DNA from: Achromobacter dolens
Lineage (GTDB): Bacteria; Pseudomonadota; Gammaproteobacteria; Burkholderiales; Burkholderiaceae_B
DNA: 48,305 bases
Direction of reading: 5' to 3'
Assembly (NCBI RefSeq): GCF_902859745.1
Contig: NZ_CADIJW010000046.1
Span: forward strand, 1 to 48,305
This document shows positions 27,696 through 38,444 of the stretch, in pieces. The notes under the pieces are model-generated. The model saw only the letters and a list, made by a program, of their open reading frames with translations, was not told where the DNA came from and searched no databases. Position numbers and translations under genes: made by a program. The stretch's first letter is position 1. Each line of letters opens with the position of its first letter.

Positions 27696-28994
27696 ATGGC
27701 TTTCGTGTTCATGCGCCGGGCATGGTCCGGCCTGCGGCGTCCGGACGGCGCCGCGTTGCGGTGGGGCATGTTGGGACTGGCGGCGATGTTGACGGGATGC
27801 GCGGGCGGCGAGCCGCGCATCGGCGACGCCTACACGGTGCACACCCCGATCTACGCCGACAACCGCATTTTCTATCTCAAGCCCGGCGGCGATGAGCGCG
27901 CGCGCGTGCTGGAGCAGGCCGGCGCGCCGGCTTCTTCCGACGCGGAACGGCAACTGGCGGTGCCCGCCAACGCGCCGCTCTCGATCATGATGCGGTCGGT
28001 CGAGATCCCGGCGCTGAAGGACGCGGCCGGCGCCAAGACCGCCGGCATCGACGGCCCGGCGGACTACGCGGTCATCCTCGACGTCGCCGCCAGGGACGAT
28101 GGCAGCAACCAGTCCATCGTGGTCTGGTACCAGCGCGGCGTGCAGCCGGATCAATCCCTGAACTTCTCCAATCTGCTGGTGTATTACGTGCAGCGCTGGG
28201 ACGAGCGCGTGGCGCCGTCGTTCCGGCTGCGCGTGATGGACGTCACCACCGAACGCAACGCCGAGACCCTGCGCGCGCTGCAATGGGCGCAGGGCGTGGC
28301 CAACGGCGCGGCCAGCCTGGCCAACAATCCGCTGGTCTCGCCGCTGGTGGGGGTGGCCTTCACCGCCGCCGAGCTGGTGCTGGCGAACCAGCGCAACCGC
28401 ATGGTGCTGGACTACAGCGTGCAGCTCTATTCGCAGTCGGCGGTGAGCCAGTCGGCCGGCTCCAACCTCGGCCTGCTCAAGCAGGGCACCTATGTGGTGG
28501 TGGGGCGTCCGGTGGCCGGCACGCGCGCGTTCTGGGAAAAGGCGCTCACCTACAACACCCGCACCAACCAGGTGATGGACGGCGCCGAGCCGCTGAACGT
28601 GCCGACCGCGCTGGTGTCGGTGGGCACTTTCGAGAGCATCGTGCCCAAGTCGGTGCTGGAAAAGTCGGTGGCGCTGACGGCGCTGCTGAGCAAGGTCGGC
28701 GCCAGCGCCTCGGTCGAGCAGGTCAGCGACGCACAGGGCCGGCTGCAGGCCGCGCTGACCGCCTACACGCTGGGCGAACGGCTGGCGCGCTATCGCGACC
28801 AGAAGACGCTGGACGAGATTTCGACCAAGCTGGCCGACGATGATTTCTCCAAGTCCCTCGGCAGCGAGGAAGCCTTTCTGCTGCTGCGCGGCCTGAACGC
28901 CTGCTATCGGTTGAAAAAGCCGCTGGCGGATCTGGAGGAATTCCGCACCTATCACGACACGCAAGAGGGCCAGGCATGCAAGACCACATCCTAG
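27696..28994 (+). CDS. Putative lipoprotein of unknown function (432 residues)
   Basis: A secreted lipoprotein: the N-terminus is basic, followed by a hydrophobic core and the lipobox LTGC, giving lipid attachment at C35. The mature part is mostly soluble. Visible features are VVWYQRGVQPDQSLNFSNLL, an Ala/Asn-rich central helix region and C-terminal helices ending in FRTYHDTQEGQAC. I recognise no named domain. The start at 27696 has GGAG 7 bases upstream and places the signal sequence normally; a 27669 start only adds nine residues. It overlaps the next lipoprotein gene by 19 bases, so the two are probably translated together and may form an envelope complex. Confidence 0.75.
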   Translation: MAFVFMRRAWSGLRRPDGAALRWGMLGLAAMLTGCAGGEPRIGDAYTVHTPIYADNRIFYLKPGGDERARVLEQAGAPASSDAERQLAVPANAPLSIMMRSVEIPALKDAAGAKTAGIDGPADYAVILDVAARDDGSNQSIVVWYQRGVQPDQSLNFSNLLVYYVQRWDERVAPSFRLRVMDVTTERNAETLRALQWAQGVANGAASLANNPLVSPLVGVAFTAAELVLANQRNRMVLDYSVQLYSQSAVSQSAGSNLGLLKQGTYVVVGRPVAGTRAFWEKALTYNTRTNQVMDGAEPLNVPTALVSVGTFESIVPKSVLEKSVALTALLSKVGASASVEQVSDAQGRLQAALTAYTLGERLARYRDQKTLDEISTKLADDDFSKSLGSEEAFLLLRGLNACYRLKKPLADLEEFRTYHDTQEGQACKTTS

Positions 28995-29575
28995 CGCCGC
29001 GCGCCGGCGAGGGCGGCGGCTTCCTGCGCTGGCTGCCCCGGTTGTTGTTGCCGGCCCTGGCCGCGGTGCTGTTCGGCGGCTGTGCGTCGACCGCCGGACA
29101 GGCCCGGCTCACGGCGCCGGCGCCGGCCGGCATCGCGGGTCCCGGACCGGTCACGGTGCCGGCTTCGTGGACGGCCGGCGCGGGGCCCGCCGCGACGCCG
29201 ATGCCGCGGTTGTTCTCGCATCGACTGCTGGCGCCGCCGCTGCAACTGGTGCAGATCGCTTTCTCCGCCGAGACCCCGACCGTGCTGGCGGCCATGCAGC
29301 GGTTCGCCGCCGCCGCGCCGTCCGCGCTGGAGGCGCGCGGCCTGTTGCGGGCCCGGACCCTGATCGAGCCGGACTCCGGCTGGCTGACGCTGATCGCCCG
29401 CGCGCAAGGCGTGGACTGGGTGTTCGGCCTGCAGTTCAGCGCCGACGGCGGCGGGCTGCTGACGTTGCGGCTGCGCACCGCGGGCGCCGGCAATATCGAC
29501 AATCCGCGCCCGCAGGAAATGGACGCGCACATCGCCACGCTGGCGGCGCTGGCGCCGGGCCTGCTGGCCGATTGA
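28976..29575 (+). CDS. Putative small lipoprotein (199 residues), partner of the preceding gene
   Basis: Signal peptide with Arg residues and core LLLPALAAVLF, then lipobox FGGC with lipidation at C36. The next 40 residues are Ala/Pro/Gly-rich and probably a flexible tether. The remaining domain (LVQIAFSAETPTVLAAMQRF to LAALAPGLLAD) matches no family I recognise. The start codon lies inside the end of the preceding gene, so translational coupling is likely. Confidence 0.7.
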   Translation: MQDHILAPRAGEGGGFLRWLPRLLLPALAAVLFGGCASTAGQARLTAPAPAGIAGPGPVTVPASWTAGAGPAATPMPRLFSHRLLAPPLQLVQIAFSAETPTVLAAMQRFAAAAPSALEARGLLRARTLIEPDSGWLTLIARAQGVDWVFGLQFSADGGGLLTLRLRTAGAGNIDNPRPQEMDAHIATLAALAPGLLAD

Positions 29576-29669
29576 ACGCGGCCCGGCGGGCGCGCGTCTC
29601 TGGTATAAGGCCTGGAGTCGCCATCGGCCGCGAGGCCGACGGTCCGGACCTGACCGAGAGAGGTACACC

Positions 29670-30401
29670 TTGCCACATCCGCCCACCGCGAGCCGCCTGC
29701 TGGCATTGACGGCCCGCCAGTTCACCGCTCAGGTGCCCGCCATGGTCGCCGCCGCGCCGTGGGCCTGCGTGCTGTTCGCGCTGTCGCTGCCGGGCGCGTT
29801 GCTGCTGAACCAGGCGGGCGGTCCGCGCGAAGCCTGGTTCCTGCTGGCGGCGGTGGTCAATCTGCTGGCCCTGGCGCGCGTGGCGCTGGCATGGCAGCGC
29901 CAACTGGCGGGCGTGCCGCGCCAGGCGCCCAGCCTGGATGGCGCCCAGGCCCGCGTGCTGGCCCTGGTGTTCGCGGCGATCGTTGCGATCGCCGCGCTGA
30001 AGTCGATCAGCGGCAGCCTGACGCTCTCCCTGTATTTCCAGATGCCGAACACGCCCAGCACGGTGTTCCTGGCCATTGCGTTGCTGTTGCTGATGATCCT
30101 GTGGCTGCCCATGACGCACTTGCTGGGATCGTGGTCCCTGGCCCTGCCGCAGGCCGCCCTGACGGATGGCTATGGCTGGCGGCGGTCGCGCCAGGCGCTG
30201 CGCGGCGCGGTCTGGCCGTTCGCCGCCGTGCTGCTGTTGCTGACGGGCCTGACCGAGGTGACCGGCGCCGCGTTGCGCCGGACGCTGGTGTTGTGGCGCG
30301 CCGACGCCATCATCACGGCGGCGGGCGGCCTGTTGCTGACGCTGGCGCTGCTGCTGTTCCTGTCGATCCTGTGCGCCACCGCGTACCGCGAGCGCGCCTG
30401 A
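29670..30401 (+). CDS. Integral membrane protein of unknown function
   Basis: A 243-residue hydrophobic protein with about five or six membrane segments: residues 25-47, 55-75, 95-112, 128-155, 180-200 and 214-240. Charged loops contain GYGWRRSRQALRGAVW, reminiscent of the BPSS1780/DUF-type membrane proteins with repeated helices, but I make no family call. The start is TTG at 29670, preceded by GAGAGAGG. An extended -10-like TGGTATAAG lies at 29601-29609. Confidence 0.7.
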   Translation: MPHPPTASRLLALTARQFTAQVPAMVAAAPWACVLFALSLPGALLLNQAGGPREAWFLLAAVVNLLALARVALAWQRQLAGVPRQAPSLDGAQARVLALVFAAIVAIAALKSISGSLTLSLYFQMPNTPSTVFLAIALLLLMILWLPMTHLLGSWSLALPQAALTDGYGWRRSRQALRGAVWPFAAVLLLLTGLTEVTGAALRRTLVLWRADAIITAAGGLLLTLALLLFLSILCATAYRERA

Positions 30402-30425
30402 GCGGTGGCGCCGGCGCGCGGGCGT

Positions 30426-30881
30426 TCAACGCAGCATCGGCAGGCTGCCGGTCAGCGCGTTGATCCAGCGCTTGGCGCCGGCCAGGCCGACGCCGAGCAG
30501 GGGCTGGTCGCGGTGCGAGGTCTCGCGGTGCCGCGCCCAATAGTGGGCAGCCTCATGGATCTCGCGGGCATAGGCCGGAAACACGGCCAGCCGCGCGTCC
30601 TCGGGCGGCGGCTGCGTCAGCCGCTGACGCAATTGCGCCATCCGCACCGCATCGGCCGCCAGCACGATGATGGGCAGGTGCGAGATGGCCGACGAGGCCA
30701 TGCCATCGGGGTCGCGCAGCGGCGCGCCGGCCCAGCCGGGCAGGGCGGCCGCGAGGCCCGCGGCCAGGCAGGCCGAGACGTTGGCGGCCTGGCCCACGCC
30801 GAGCGTTGCCGCCAGCACGATCACGATTTTCTCCGGCACGGCGGGCGCGGACGGGACGACAGGGGCGGTGGGGACGGACAT
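30426..30881 (-). CDS. DUF2000-family protein
   Basis: A 151-residue cytoplasmic protein. KIVIVLAATLGVGQAANVSACLAAGLA near the N-terminus, LPIIVLAADAVRMAQLRQRL in the centre and EIHEAAHYWARH near the C-terminus fit the DUF2000 family, which has a peptidyl-tRNA hydrolase II-like fold; its function is not established. Start at 30881 has GAGGAA upstream. It is convergent with the preceding membrane-protein gene and separated from enolase by about 150 bases. Confidence 0.7.
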   Translation of the reverse strand: MSVPTAPVVPSAPAVPEKIVIVLAATLGVGQAANVSACLAAGLAAALPGWAGAPLRDPDGMASSAISHLPIIVLAADAVRMAQLRQRLTQPPPEDARLAVFPAYAREIHEAAHYWARHRETSHRDQPLLGVGLAGAKRWINALTGSLPMLR

Positions 30882-31030
30882 GCGCGGTTCCTCGGCAAAA
30901 GCCGCCATCGTCGGCGTTGGCGGCTGCCCTGTCTTGAACGCCAGTGAACGGGGTCAGGCCGCCGCCAGCCGCGCCAACGCCGCCGCGGCGCCGGTCAGGT
31001 CCGGCAGTACCGTGGCGCCGCGCTCGACCT

Positions 31031-32377
<1,347 letters not shown>

Positions 32378-32471
32378 TCAGCCACGCCGGCAGGTCGTCG
32401 GTGCGGCGATGAATCGGGCAATCAGCCATTTCAATGCCGGCATGCTAAAAATGGACCTTGAATCCGACAAT

Positions 32472-32505
32472 GCAGTTTTTCTGCCTCTTCGTCAGTTTTC
32501 CTGAC
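32472..32505. promoter_or_regulatory. Paired inverted repeats in the enolase/LysR divergent region
   Basis: GCAG-TTTTT-CTGC (32472-32484) and GTCAG-TTTTC-CTGAC (32491-32505) have centres 20 bases apart, two helical turns, on one face of the DNA. They end 12 bases before the LysR start, so binding there would also autoregulate. Confidence 0.55.
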
Positions 32506-32517
32506 AGATGATCCGCC

Positions 32518-33387
32518 ATGCGCCAGTTGCCGCCCCTGTCCGCCGTCCGCGCCTTCGAAGCCATCGCCCGCAGTGGTTCGGTCACCCGAGCGGCCGAGGA
32601 ACTGTGCCGCAGCCATGGCGCCGTCAGCCGCCATCTGCGCCTGCTGCAGGAGCACGCCGGCGTGGCGCTGTTCGAGAAAGACGGCACCGGCCTGCGCCTG
32701 ACCCAGGGTGGCGCCACGTTCTATGCCTCGGTGCGGGCGGCCTTCGACCAGCTTGAAAACGCCTACGAACGCCTGGCGCGCGAATCCCAGGCGCCGGGGC
32801 TGCACGTGGCCTGCAGCGCCACCTTCGCCATGCGCTGGCTGGTGCCGAACCTGGCCGTGTTCTATCGCAAGCATCCCGAGATCCGCATCCGCCTGTCGAT
32901 GACCTCGGCGCGTGAAATGCGCAACGAGGGCGCCGACCTGATCCTGGCCTGGGACCTGTCCGGCTACGCCGAGACCGACCGGCGCCAGGCCCTGGCGCTG
33001 GCGCCGGTGCGTTTCGGCGCGGTCTGCACGCCGGCCTATGCGCGCAGGAAGCCGGCCACGCGCGCGCGCATCGCCCATGAATACACCTCCAGCGCCTGGA
33101 ACCAGTGGGAGGCCATCACCGGGCAGCCGGCGGCGCAAGGCGACACGCTGGCGTTTCCCCACACCCACCTGTGCATCGAGGCCGCGCTGTCGGGCCTGGG
33201 GGTGGCGCTGGTCGAACGGCGGCTGATCTCGCGCGAGTTGCAGGACGGGCAACTGGTGGCGCCCTACGGCTTCGTGCCGTTCGACGGCGGCCTGCGCGCG
33301 GTGCCGGCCGCCGGCCGCGCCCGCACCGCCCATGCCGATGCCTTCATCGCCTGGCTGCGCGGTGCGCTGGCCGGGCCCGAGGACTGA
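32518..33387 (+). CDS. LysR-family regulator, GcvA-like
   Basis: A 289-residue LysR regulator with the GcvA-type N-terminus LPPLSAVRAFEAIARSGSVTRA, ELCRSHGAVSRHLRLLQEH, and effector domain from residue 90 (LHVACSATFAMRWLVPNLAVF). Divergent from the enolase gene with paired inverted repeats between them, so it probably controls that enolase and itself. Physiological inducer unknown. Confidence 0.85.
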   Translation: MRQLPPLSAVRAFEAIARSGSVTRAAEELCRSHGAVSRHLRLLQEHAGVALFEKDGTGLRLTQGGATFYASVRAAFDQLENAYERLARESQAPGLHVACSATFAMRWLVPNLAVFYRKHPEIRIRLSMTSAREMRNEGADLILAWDLSGYAETDRRQALALAPVRFGAVCTPAYARRKPATRARIAHEYTSSAWNQWEAITGQPAAQGDTLAFPHTHLCIEAALSGLGVALVERRLISRELQDGQLVAPYGFVPFDGGLRAVPAAGRARTAHADAFIAWLRGALAGPED

Positions 33388-33448
33388 TGGCCGCGCGGTG
33401 GGGCCGGCTGGCTTGGTATGCTGGACGGGCATTCCCGCCGGAGACTCC

Positions 33449-34789
33449 ATGACCGATACGCCGCCTTCCGCCAGCCCGTCCTCGCCAGCCTTCGCCACCC
33501 GTTCGGCGCTGGCGTCGCAGGCGCGCCGTGCCCAGTTGCGGCGCATGAAGATCGCCGCGCTGGCCCTGCTGGTGGCGATGATCAGCGGCTTCATCACGAG
33601 CCACGTCATGGGCGGCCAGGGCGTGTGGGCATGGGTGCGGGCCTTCTGCGAGGCCGCCACCGTGGGGGCGCTGGCCGACTGGTTCGCGGTGGTGGCGCTG
33701 TTCCGCCGGCCGATGGGCCTGCCGATTCCGCACACCGCCATCATCCCCAGCAACAAGGACCGCATCGGCGACAACCTGGCGGTGTTCGTGCGCGACCACT
33801 TCCTCGACCCGGATACGCTGATGGCGAAGCTGCGCGGCTTCGACCCGGCCGCGCGCCTGTCGCGCTGGCTGGCGCGGCCAAAGCAGGCGCACGCGCTCAG
33901 CGACGGCGCGCGGCGGGTCGCGCTGCAGACGCTGGACCTGCTGGACGACCGCGCGGTGCGCGGCGTGATCCAGGCGTTCGTGGTCAAGACCCTGCGGCGC
34001 TGGGACGCGGCCGGCAGCGCCGGCGAGGTGCTGGGCCTGCTGACCCGCGACGGCCGCCACCAGGAGCTGCTGGACGCCGCCATGGAGCGGCTGGGCGGCT
34101 ACCTGGGCGACGAGGACGTCAAGGAACGCGCCTCGGCGCTGCTGGTGAAATTCGCGCGCAAGGAATGGCCGCGCATCATCAAGGCGGTGGACGTGATCGC
34201 GTCGGTCGAGGGCATCGCCGACAACCTCGCGGACAGGCTGGCGCGGGCGCTGGTGCAGGAACTGCGCGATGTGCTGTCGGAACCGGATCACCCGGTGCGG
34301 CGCGACTACGAGGCCTGGGTGCTGGACTACATCGCGCGCCTGGGCAGCGATCCGGCGCTTGCCGCGCAGGTCGAGGCCATGAAGCAGCGCGCCATCGACC
34401 ACCCCAAGGTGCAGGAGTACGTGCAGGGCCTGTGGGACGACATCCATGCCGCGTTGCGGCGCGACCTGAGCGACGAGCATTCGGCCCTGGCCGCGCATCT
34501 GGAAAGCGCCTTGCTGGCGCTGGCGCGCAAGCTGGGCGAGGACCCGGACCTGCGCGAGGCCATCAACGGCCACGTGCTGGGCGCGGCGCGGCGGCTGACC
34601 GGGCGGTTGCGCATCGGCGTGACCGAGCACATCGCGCGCACCGTCAAGTTGTGGGACGAGCGCCACCTGGTCGATGAACTGGAGCTGAGCGTGGGGCGCG
34701 ACCTGCAGTACATCCGCTTCAATGGCACCCTGGTGGGCGGCCTGATCGGCGTGCTGTTGCATGCGGCGGTGCTGCTGGCGACGGGCTAG
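33449..34789 (+). CDS. DUF445 (YjiN-like) membrane protein
   Basis: A 446-residue protein anchored by a helix at residues 33-52 (MKIAALALLVAMISGFI) and a terminal helix NGTLVGGLIGVLLHAAVLLA. Between them are the conserved EAATVGALADWFAVVALFRRPMG motif, IPHTAIIPSNKDRIG and long amphipathic helices typical of DUF445/YjiN. Function is not established. The start at 33449 has GGAGA just upstream and follows the LysR gene by about 60 bases on the same strand. Confidence 0.85.
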   Translation: MTDTPPSASPSSPAFATRSALASQARRAQLRRMKIAALALLVAMISGFITSHVMGGQGVWAWVRAFCEAATVGALADWFAVVALFRRPMGLPIPHTAIIPSNKDRIGDNLAVFVRDHFLDPDTLMAKLRGFDPAARLSRWLARPKQAHALSDGARRVALQTLDLLDDRAVRGVIQAFVVKTLRRWDAAGSAGEVLGLLTRDGRHQELLDAAMERLGGYLGDEDVKERASALLVKFARKEWPRIIKAVDVIASVEGIADNLADRLARALVQELRDVLSEPDHPVRRDYEAWVLDYIARLGSDPALAAQVEAMKQRAIDHPKVQEYVQGLWDDIHAALRRDLSDEHSALAAHLESALLALARKLGEDPDLREAINGHVLGAARRLTGRLRIGVTEHIARTVKLWDERHLVDELELSVGRDLQYIRFNGTLVGGLIGVLLHAAVLLATG

Positions 34790-34792
34790 TGC

Positions 34793-34813
34793 GGCGCCCG
34801 CGGGGAGGGCGCC
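34793..34813. terminator. Possible terminator hairpin after the DUF445 gene
   Basis: GGCGCCC (34793-34799) pairs exactly with GGGCGCC (34807-34813) round a 7-base loop, three bases after the stop. There is no T tract, so termination is uncertain. The remainder of the gap to sodC contains only its AGGAGG ribosome site (34982-34987). Confidence 0.35.
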
Positions 34814-34995
34814 GGTCAACCATCGCGGATTTGCGGACATGTCCGATGTATCAGGAAGGAAGATTGCTGGCGAAGCGCCAGGGCGCGGTGCTATTGTCTC
34901 TGCCAGTCGCCGGGCCTGCCGTCAGATCCCCGGGACGACCGCCGCCCGGCCGGGCGGCCCGTATCACGCGCATCTCTCCCCAGGAGGCAAGTCCC

Positions 34996-35523
34996 ATGAA
35001 GAAATTCTCGATTCTCGTTGCAACGCTGGCGCTGGCCGGCGCCTCGGCCGCCGCCCAGGCCGAGAGCGTCACGATGTCGGTCCTGAACGACGACGGCAGC
35101 GTGGGCAAGAGCGCGGGCACCATCACGCTCGAACAGACCAAGGAAGGCCTGAAATTCACGCCCAAGCTCACCGGCCTGCCGCCGGGCGAGCATGGCTTCC
35201 ACGTCCATGAAAACGGTTCGTGCGCGTCGACCACGGTCGATGGCAAGGTGATGCCGGGCGGCGCCGCCGGCGGCCACCTGGATCCGCAGGGCACCAAGGC
35301 GCACAAGGGGCCGCTGGCCACCGACGGCCACCTGGGCGACCTGCCGTTCATCACCGTGGGCGCCGATGGCAACGCCAAGACGGCCGTGGTGGCGCCGCGC
35401 CTGAAGCTGGCCGACGTCAAGCAGCACGCGCTGATGATCCACGTCGGCGGCGACAACTACAGCGACACGCCCAAGCCGCTGGGCGGCGGGGGCGGCCGCA
35501 TGGTCTGCGGCGTGGTGAAGTGA
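34996..35523 (+). CDS. sodC: Periplasmic Cu/Zn superoxide dismutase
   Basis: A 175-residue secreted enzyme. Signal peptide residues 1-22 (LVATLALAGASAAAQAE). Copper ligands H69 and H71 (GFHVHENG), bridging H94, zinc ligands H103, H112 and D115, copper ligand H149, active-site Arg R168 and the disulfide pair C76/C171 are all present. Converts periplasmic superoxide to peroxide and oxygen, protecting against host or environmental oxidants. AGGAGG precedes the start. It is convergent with the GST gene, only 16 bases between stop codons. Confidence 0.95.
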   Translation: MKKFSILVATLALAGASAAAQAESVTMSVLNDDGSVGKSAGTITLEQTKEGLKFTPKLTGLPPGEHGFHVHENGSCASTTVDGKVMPGGAAGGHLDPQGTKAHKGPLATDGHLGDLPFITVGADGNAKTAVVAPRLKLADVKQHALMIHVGGDNYSDTPKPLGGGGGRMVCGVVK

Positions 35524-35539
35524 CGCCCCGGGCCGCCTG

Positions 35540-36181
35540 CTAGGCGGTGCCGTTGCGGCCGTGGGCGCGGTAGCCCGGCCGCTCGGCCAGCCGGTCGTAG
35601 TAGGCGGCCACCGCCGGCAGCGCCGGCCGCAGGGCGCTGTCCAGCGGCGTGGCGAACCAGCGGTTGACCGACAGGCCGATGGCAATGTCGGCCAGCGTGA
35701 AGGCCTCGCCGGCCACGTAGGCGCCGGTGTCCCGCAGGCGCCGTTCCAGGATTCCCATGAAGTGCGCCCAGTCGCGGCTCGAAGCCTCGATGGCGGCGGC
35801 ATCCCGGTGCGCCGGCGACTGCCGCGCCAGCGCCATGAAGGCATAGCTCCACGACCGGTTCAGGTCGGTCGCCTGCCAGTCCATCCACTGGTCGACCCGG
35901 GCGCGCAGCCTGGCATTGGCCGGATAGAGCGGATTCGCCGCGTCGCCGCCATATTGGTTGGCCAGATAGCGGATGATGCTGTTCGATTCCCACAGCACGA
36001 AGTCGCCGTCGCGCAGCACCGGCACCATGGCGTTCGGGTTGAGGGCCAGGAAGGCCGCGTCGGTCGTCGGACGAAAGCCCGAGCCCCAGTCCTCGCGCGT
36101 GAACGGCAGGTCGAGTTCGACGCAGGTCCAGAGGACCTTGCGGACGTTGATGGAAGAGGCTTTTCCCAGGATGTTCAGCAT
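35540..36181 (-). CDS. Glutathione S-transferase family protein
   Basis: A 213-residue cytosolic GST. The thioredoxin-like N-terminal domain has [49 protein letters not shown] (cis-Pro plus the Glu-Ser glutathione site). The helical C-terminal domain contains [21 protein letters not shown], with the N-capping/hydrophobic staple motif. The catalytic Ser is probably S9 or S10 (theta/beta-like). Specific substrate not inferable. Confidence 0.88.
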   Translation of the reverse strand: MLNILGKASSINVRKVLWTCVELDLPFTREDWGSGFRPTTDAAFLALNPNAMVPVLRDGDFVLWESNSIIRYLANQYGGDAANPLYPANARLRARVDQWMDWQATDLNRSWSYAFMALARQSPAHRDAAAIEASSRDWAHFMGILERRLRDTGAYVAGEAFTLADIAIGLSVNRWFATPLDSALRPALPAVAAYYDRLAERPGYRAHGRNGTA

Positions 36182-36330
36182 GATCGCGGCGGGGCGGGGT
36201 GTTTGGCGAGGCGCCGCGCGCGGCGGCCTCGATGGCAGGCCAGTCTAGCGGCCGCCGCCGGCCGCCGCCAGATACAGATCGGGCCGGGCGGGACCACAAC
36301 AGAAAGCCCGCCGGGGCGGCTGGGCGCCGT

Positions 36331-37551
36331 TCAGTCCGCCACGGCTTGCGGCTGGCGGCGCAGCCGCGCCACGGGCGAGGCCAGCAGCGCCGCGAACTGG
36401 GCGGCAAAGCCGACGCTGGACAACCACAGGCAGGCTTCCATGCCCAGCCGCGCCGCCAGGGTCGCGCCGATCAAGGCGCCCACGGGCCGCGCGCCGAACG
36501 TCGCCGTGACGATCACGGCCGAGACGCGGCCCAGCAGCGCGTTGGGCGTGACCGCCTGGCGCAGCGTGGTGGTGGCGATGGTCCATAGAATCGGTCCGGC
36601 GCCGAACAGGAACAGGCCGACCCCGGCCCAGGCGCCCGCCGGCCACGCCAGCGTCGACAGCAGGATCAGGCTGGCGGCCAGCGCGCAGGTGGGGCCGGCC
36701 GCGATCAGCGCGCCGAACGACAGGCGCGCCGCCAGCCACGGCGCGGCCAGGGCCCCGGCCAGCATGCCGGCGCCGTAGATGCCCAGCGTCATGCCCACGC
36801 CGGCGGCGGTCAGGCCCAGGCGCTCCACCGCGTAGACCACGTAGACGGCCTGCAGCACGAACCAGGCGGTGTTGAAGCACACCGCCGTGACCAGCACCGG
36901 CCGCAGCAGGGGATGCGCCGCCACGAACGCGGCGCCTTCGCGCAACTCGCGCCACAGGTGGCGTCGCGTCGCCGTGCGTGGCGGCTCGGGCGGCAGGCCC
37001 GCCAGCAGCCCCGCCGCCAGCAGCGACAGCAGGGTGGCCAGGCCGTAGGCGACGGCGGCGCCGATGCCGCCGACCAGCGCGCCGCCCAGCGCCGGCCCGG
37101 CCGAGAACGCCGCGCTGCGCGCCAGTTCCAGCCAGCGGTTGGCCTGCGCCAGTTGGGTTGCCGGCAACAGCGTCGGCACCAGCGCGGGCGCGGCCACGTT
37201 ATAGGCCACCGTGCCGACCGCGCCCAGGAAGCCCAGCACCGCCAGCGCGGCCAGGCTCAGGCCGTCCGCCGCCAGCAGCGCCAGCAGGCCCAGCAGGCTG
37301 GCGGCGCGCGCGCACTCGGCGGCGGTCATCAGGGTGCGGCGCGCGATCCGGTCGGCCAGCACCCCGGCGGGCAATGACAGCAGCAGGAAAGGGAGGGTCT
37401 GGGCGGTCTGCAGATAGCCGGTCTGGGCGGCGTTGGCGCCCAACGCCAGCACCGCCACCAGCGGCGCCGCCGCCAGGGCGATCTGTTCGGAACATTGGGC
37501 GGCCAGGTTGGAGGCGGCCAGGCGGCGGAATGCCGTGGGCAGGGCGGGCAT
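36331..37551 (-). CDS. MFS transporter, EntS/DHA3-like exporter
   Basis: A 406-residue inner-membrane protein with about 12 helices. LPFLLLSLPAGVLADRIARRTLM has the motif A loop; WLELARSAAFSAGPALGGALVG is the antiporter-type motif C region. RVSAVIVTATFGARPVGALIGATLAARLG is typical of the DHA3 (EntS/MefA-like) group. No good ribosome site precedes the ATG; just upstream on the other side of the start lies the terminator of the map gene. Substrate unknown. Confidence 0.82.
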   Translation of the reverse strand: MPALPTAFRRLAASNLAAQCSEQIALAAAPLVAVLALGANAAQTGYLQTAQTLPFLLLSLPAGVLADRIARRTLMTAAECARAASLLGLLALLAADGLSLAALAVLGFLGAVGTVAYNVAAPALVPTLLPATQLAQANRWLELARSAAFSAGPALGGALVGGIGAAVAYGLATLLSLLAAGLLAGLPPEPPRTATRRHLWRELREGAAFVAAHPLLRPVLVTAVCFNTAWFVLQAVYVVYAVERLGLTAAGVGMTLGIYGAGMLAGALAAPWLAARLSFGALIAAGPTCALAASLILLSTLAWPAGAWAGVGLFLFGAGPILWTIATTTLRQAVTPNALLGRVSAVIVTATFGARPVGALIGATLAARLGMEACLWLSSVGFAAQFAALLASPVARLRRQPQAVAD

Positions 37552-37586
37552 GGAGGCGACGGCCGGCGCGGCCGCGAAAACGACGA

Positions 37587-37608
37587 GGGCCCGATCATGA
37601 CCGGGCCC
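37587..37608 (-). terminator. Terminator downstream of the map gene
   Basis: GGGCCCG (37587-37593) pairs with CGGGCCC (37602-37608) round an 8-base loop containing TCATGA. On the minus strand it is followed after a short gap by TTTT, so it fits the end of the ParD-like/map transcript. The T run is short. Confidence 0.6.
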
Positions 37609-37652
37609 CGTGGGCGTCGCACTCCGTTAATTGCCGTCGCCGGCCGGCGGCG

Positions 37653-38444
37653 TCAGGGAATCGGCGGGTAGTCGCCGAAGCCGTCCGGCCAGGACGTCAG
37701 CACCTCGTAGCCGGTGTCGGTGACGACCACCATGTGTTCCCACTGGGCCGACAGCGAGCGGTCCTTGGTGACCACGGTCCAGCCGTCAGGCAACTGCTTG
37801 GTCTGCGGCTTGCCGGCGTTGATCATGGGTTCGATGGTGAACATCATGCCGGGCTGCAGCACCAGGCCCTCGCCGGGGCGGCCATAGTGCAGCACCTGCG
37901 GTTCGTCGTGGTAGATCTGGCCGATGCCGTGGCCACAGTATTCGCGCACGATGCTGAAGTGCTCGCGGTGCGCGACGGTCTGGATGGCGTGGCCGATGTC
38001 GCCCAGCGTGGCGCCCGGCTTGACTGCCATGATGCCGGCGCGCATGGCCTCGTAGGTCGTGTTCACCAGGCGGCGCGCCAGCGGGCTCGGCTGGCCGACA
38101 AAGTACATGCGGCTGGTGTCGCCGAACCAGCCGTCCTTGATGACGGCCACGTCGATGTTGAGGATGTCGCCGTTCTTGAGCACCTTGGCCGACGGGATGC
38201 CGTGGCAGATTACGTGGTTGGCCGACGCGCAGATGGTCTTGGGAAAGCCGTGGTAGCCGACGTTGGCCGGGATGGCCTTCTGCACGTTGACGATGTAGTC
38301 GTGGCAGATGCGGTCGAGCTCGTCGGTGGTGACGCCGGGCCGCACGTGCTCGGCGATCATGTGCAGCACTTCCGCCGCCAGGGCGCCGGCGCGCCGGGCC
38401 ATGGCGATGTCGGCGGCGGATTTGATGGAGACCTTGCGCGCCAT
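37653..38444 (-). CDS. map: Type I methionine aminopeptidase, coupled to a ParD-like gene
   Basis: A 263-residue cytoplasmic metallopeptidase that removes initiator Met from new proteins. All five metal ligands are intact: D98, D109, H172 (CGHGIG), E205 (FTIEPM) and E236 (AQWEHMVV), with the substrate His H81 in ASANHVICHGIPS. Length is standard for type Ia. The ATG directly follows the stop codon of the upstream small ORF without spacing, so translation depends on it. The chromosomal housekeeping map normally sits next to rpsB; this copy's location and coupling suggest a regulated second copy. This is inferred from context. Confidence 0.93.
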   Translation of the reverse strand: MARKVSIKSAADIAMARRAGALAAEVLHMIAEHVRPGVTTDELDRICHDYIVNVQKAIPANVGYHGFPKTICASANHVICHGIPSAKVLKNGDILNIDVAVIKDGWFGDTSRMYFVGQPSPLARRLVNTTYEAMRAGIMAVKPGATLGDIGHAIQTVAHREHFSIVREYCGHGIGQIYHDEPQVLHYGRPGEGLVLQPGMMFTIEPMINAGKPQTKQLPDGWTVVTKDRSLSAQWEHMVVVTDTGYEVLTSWPDGFGDYPPIP

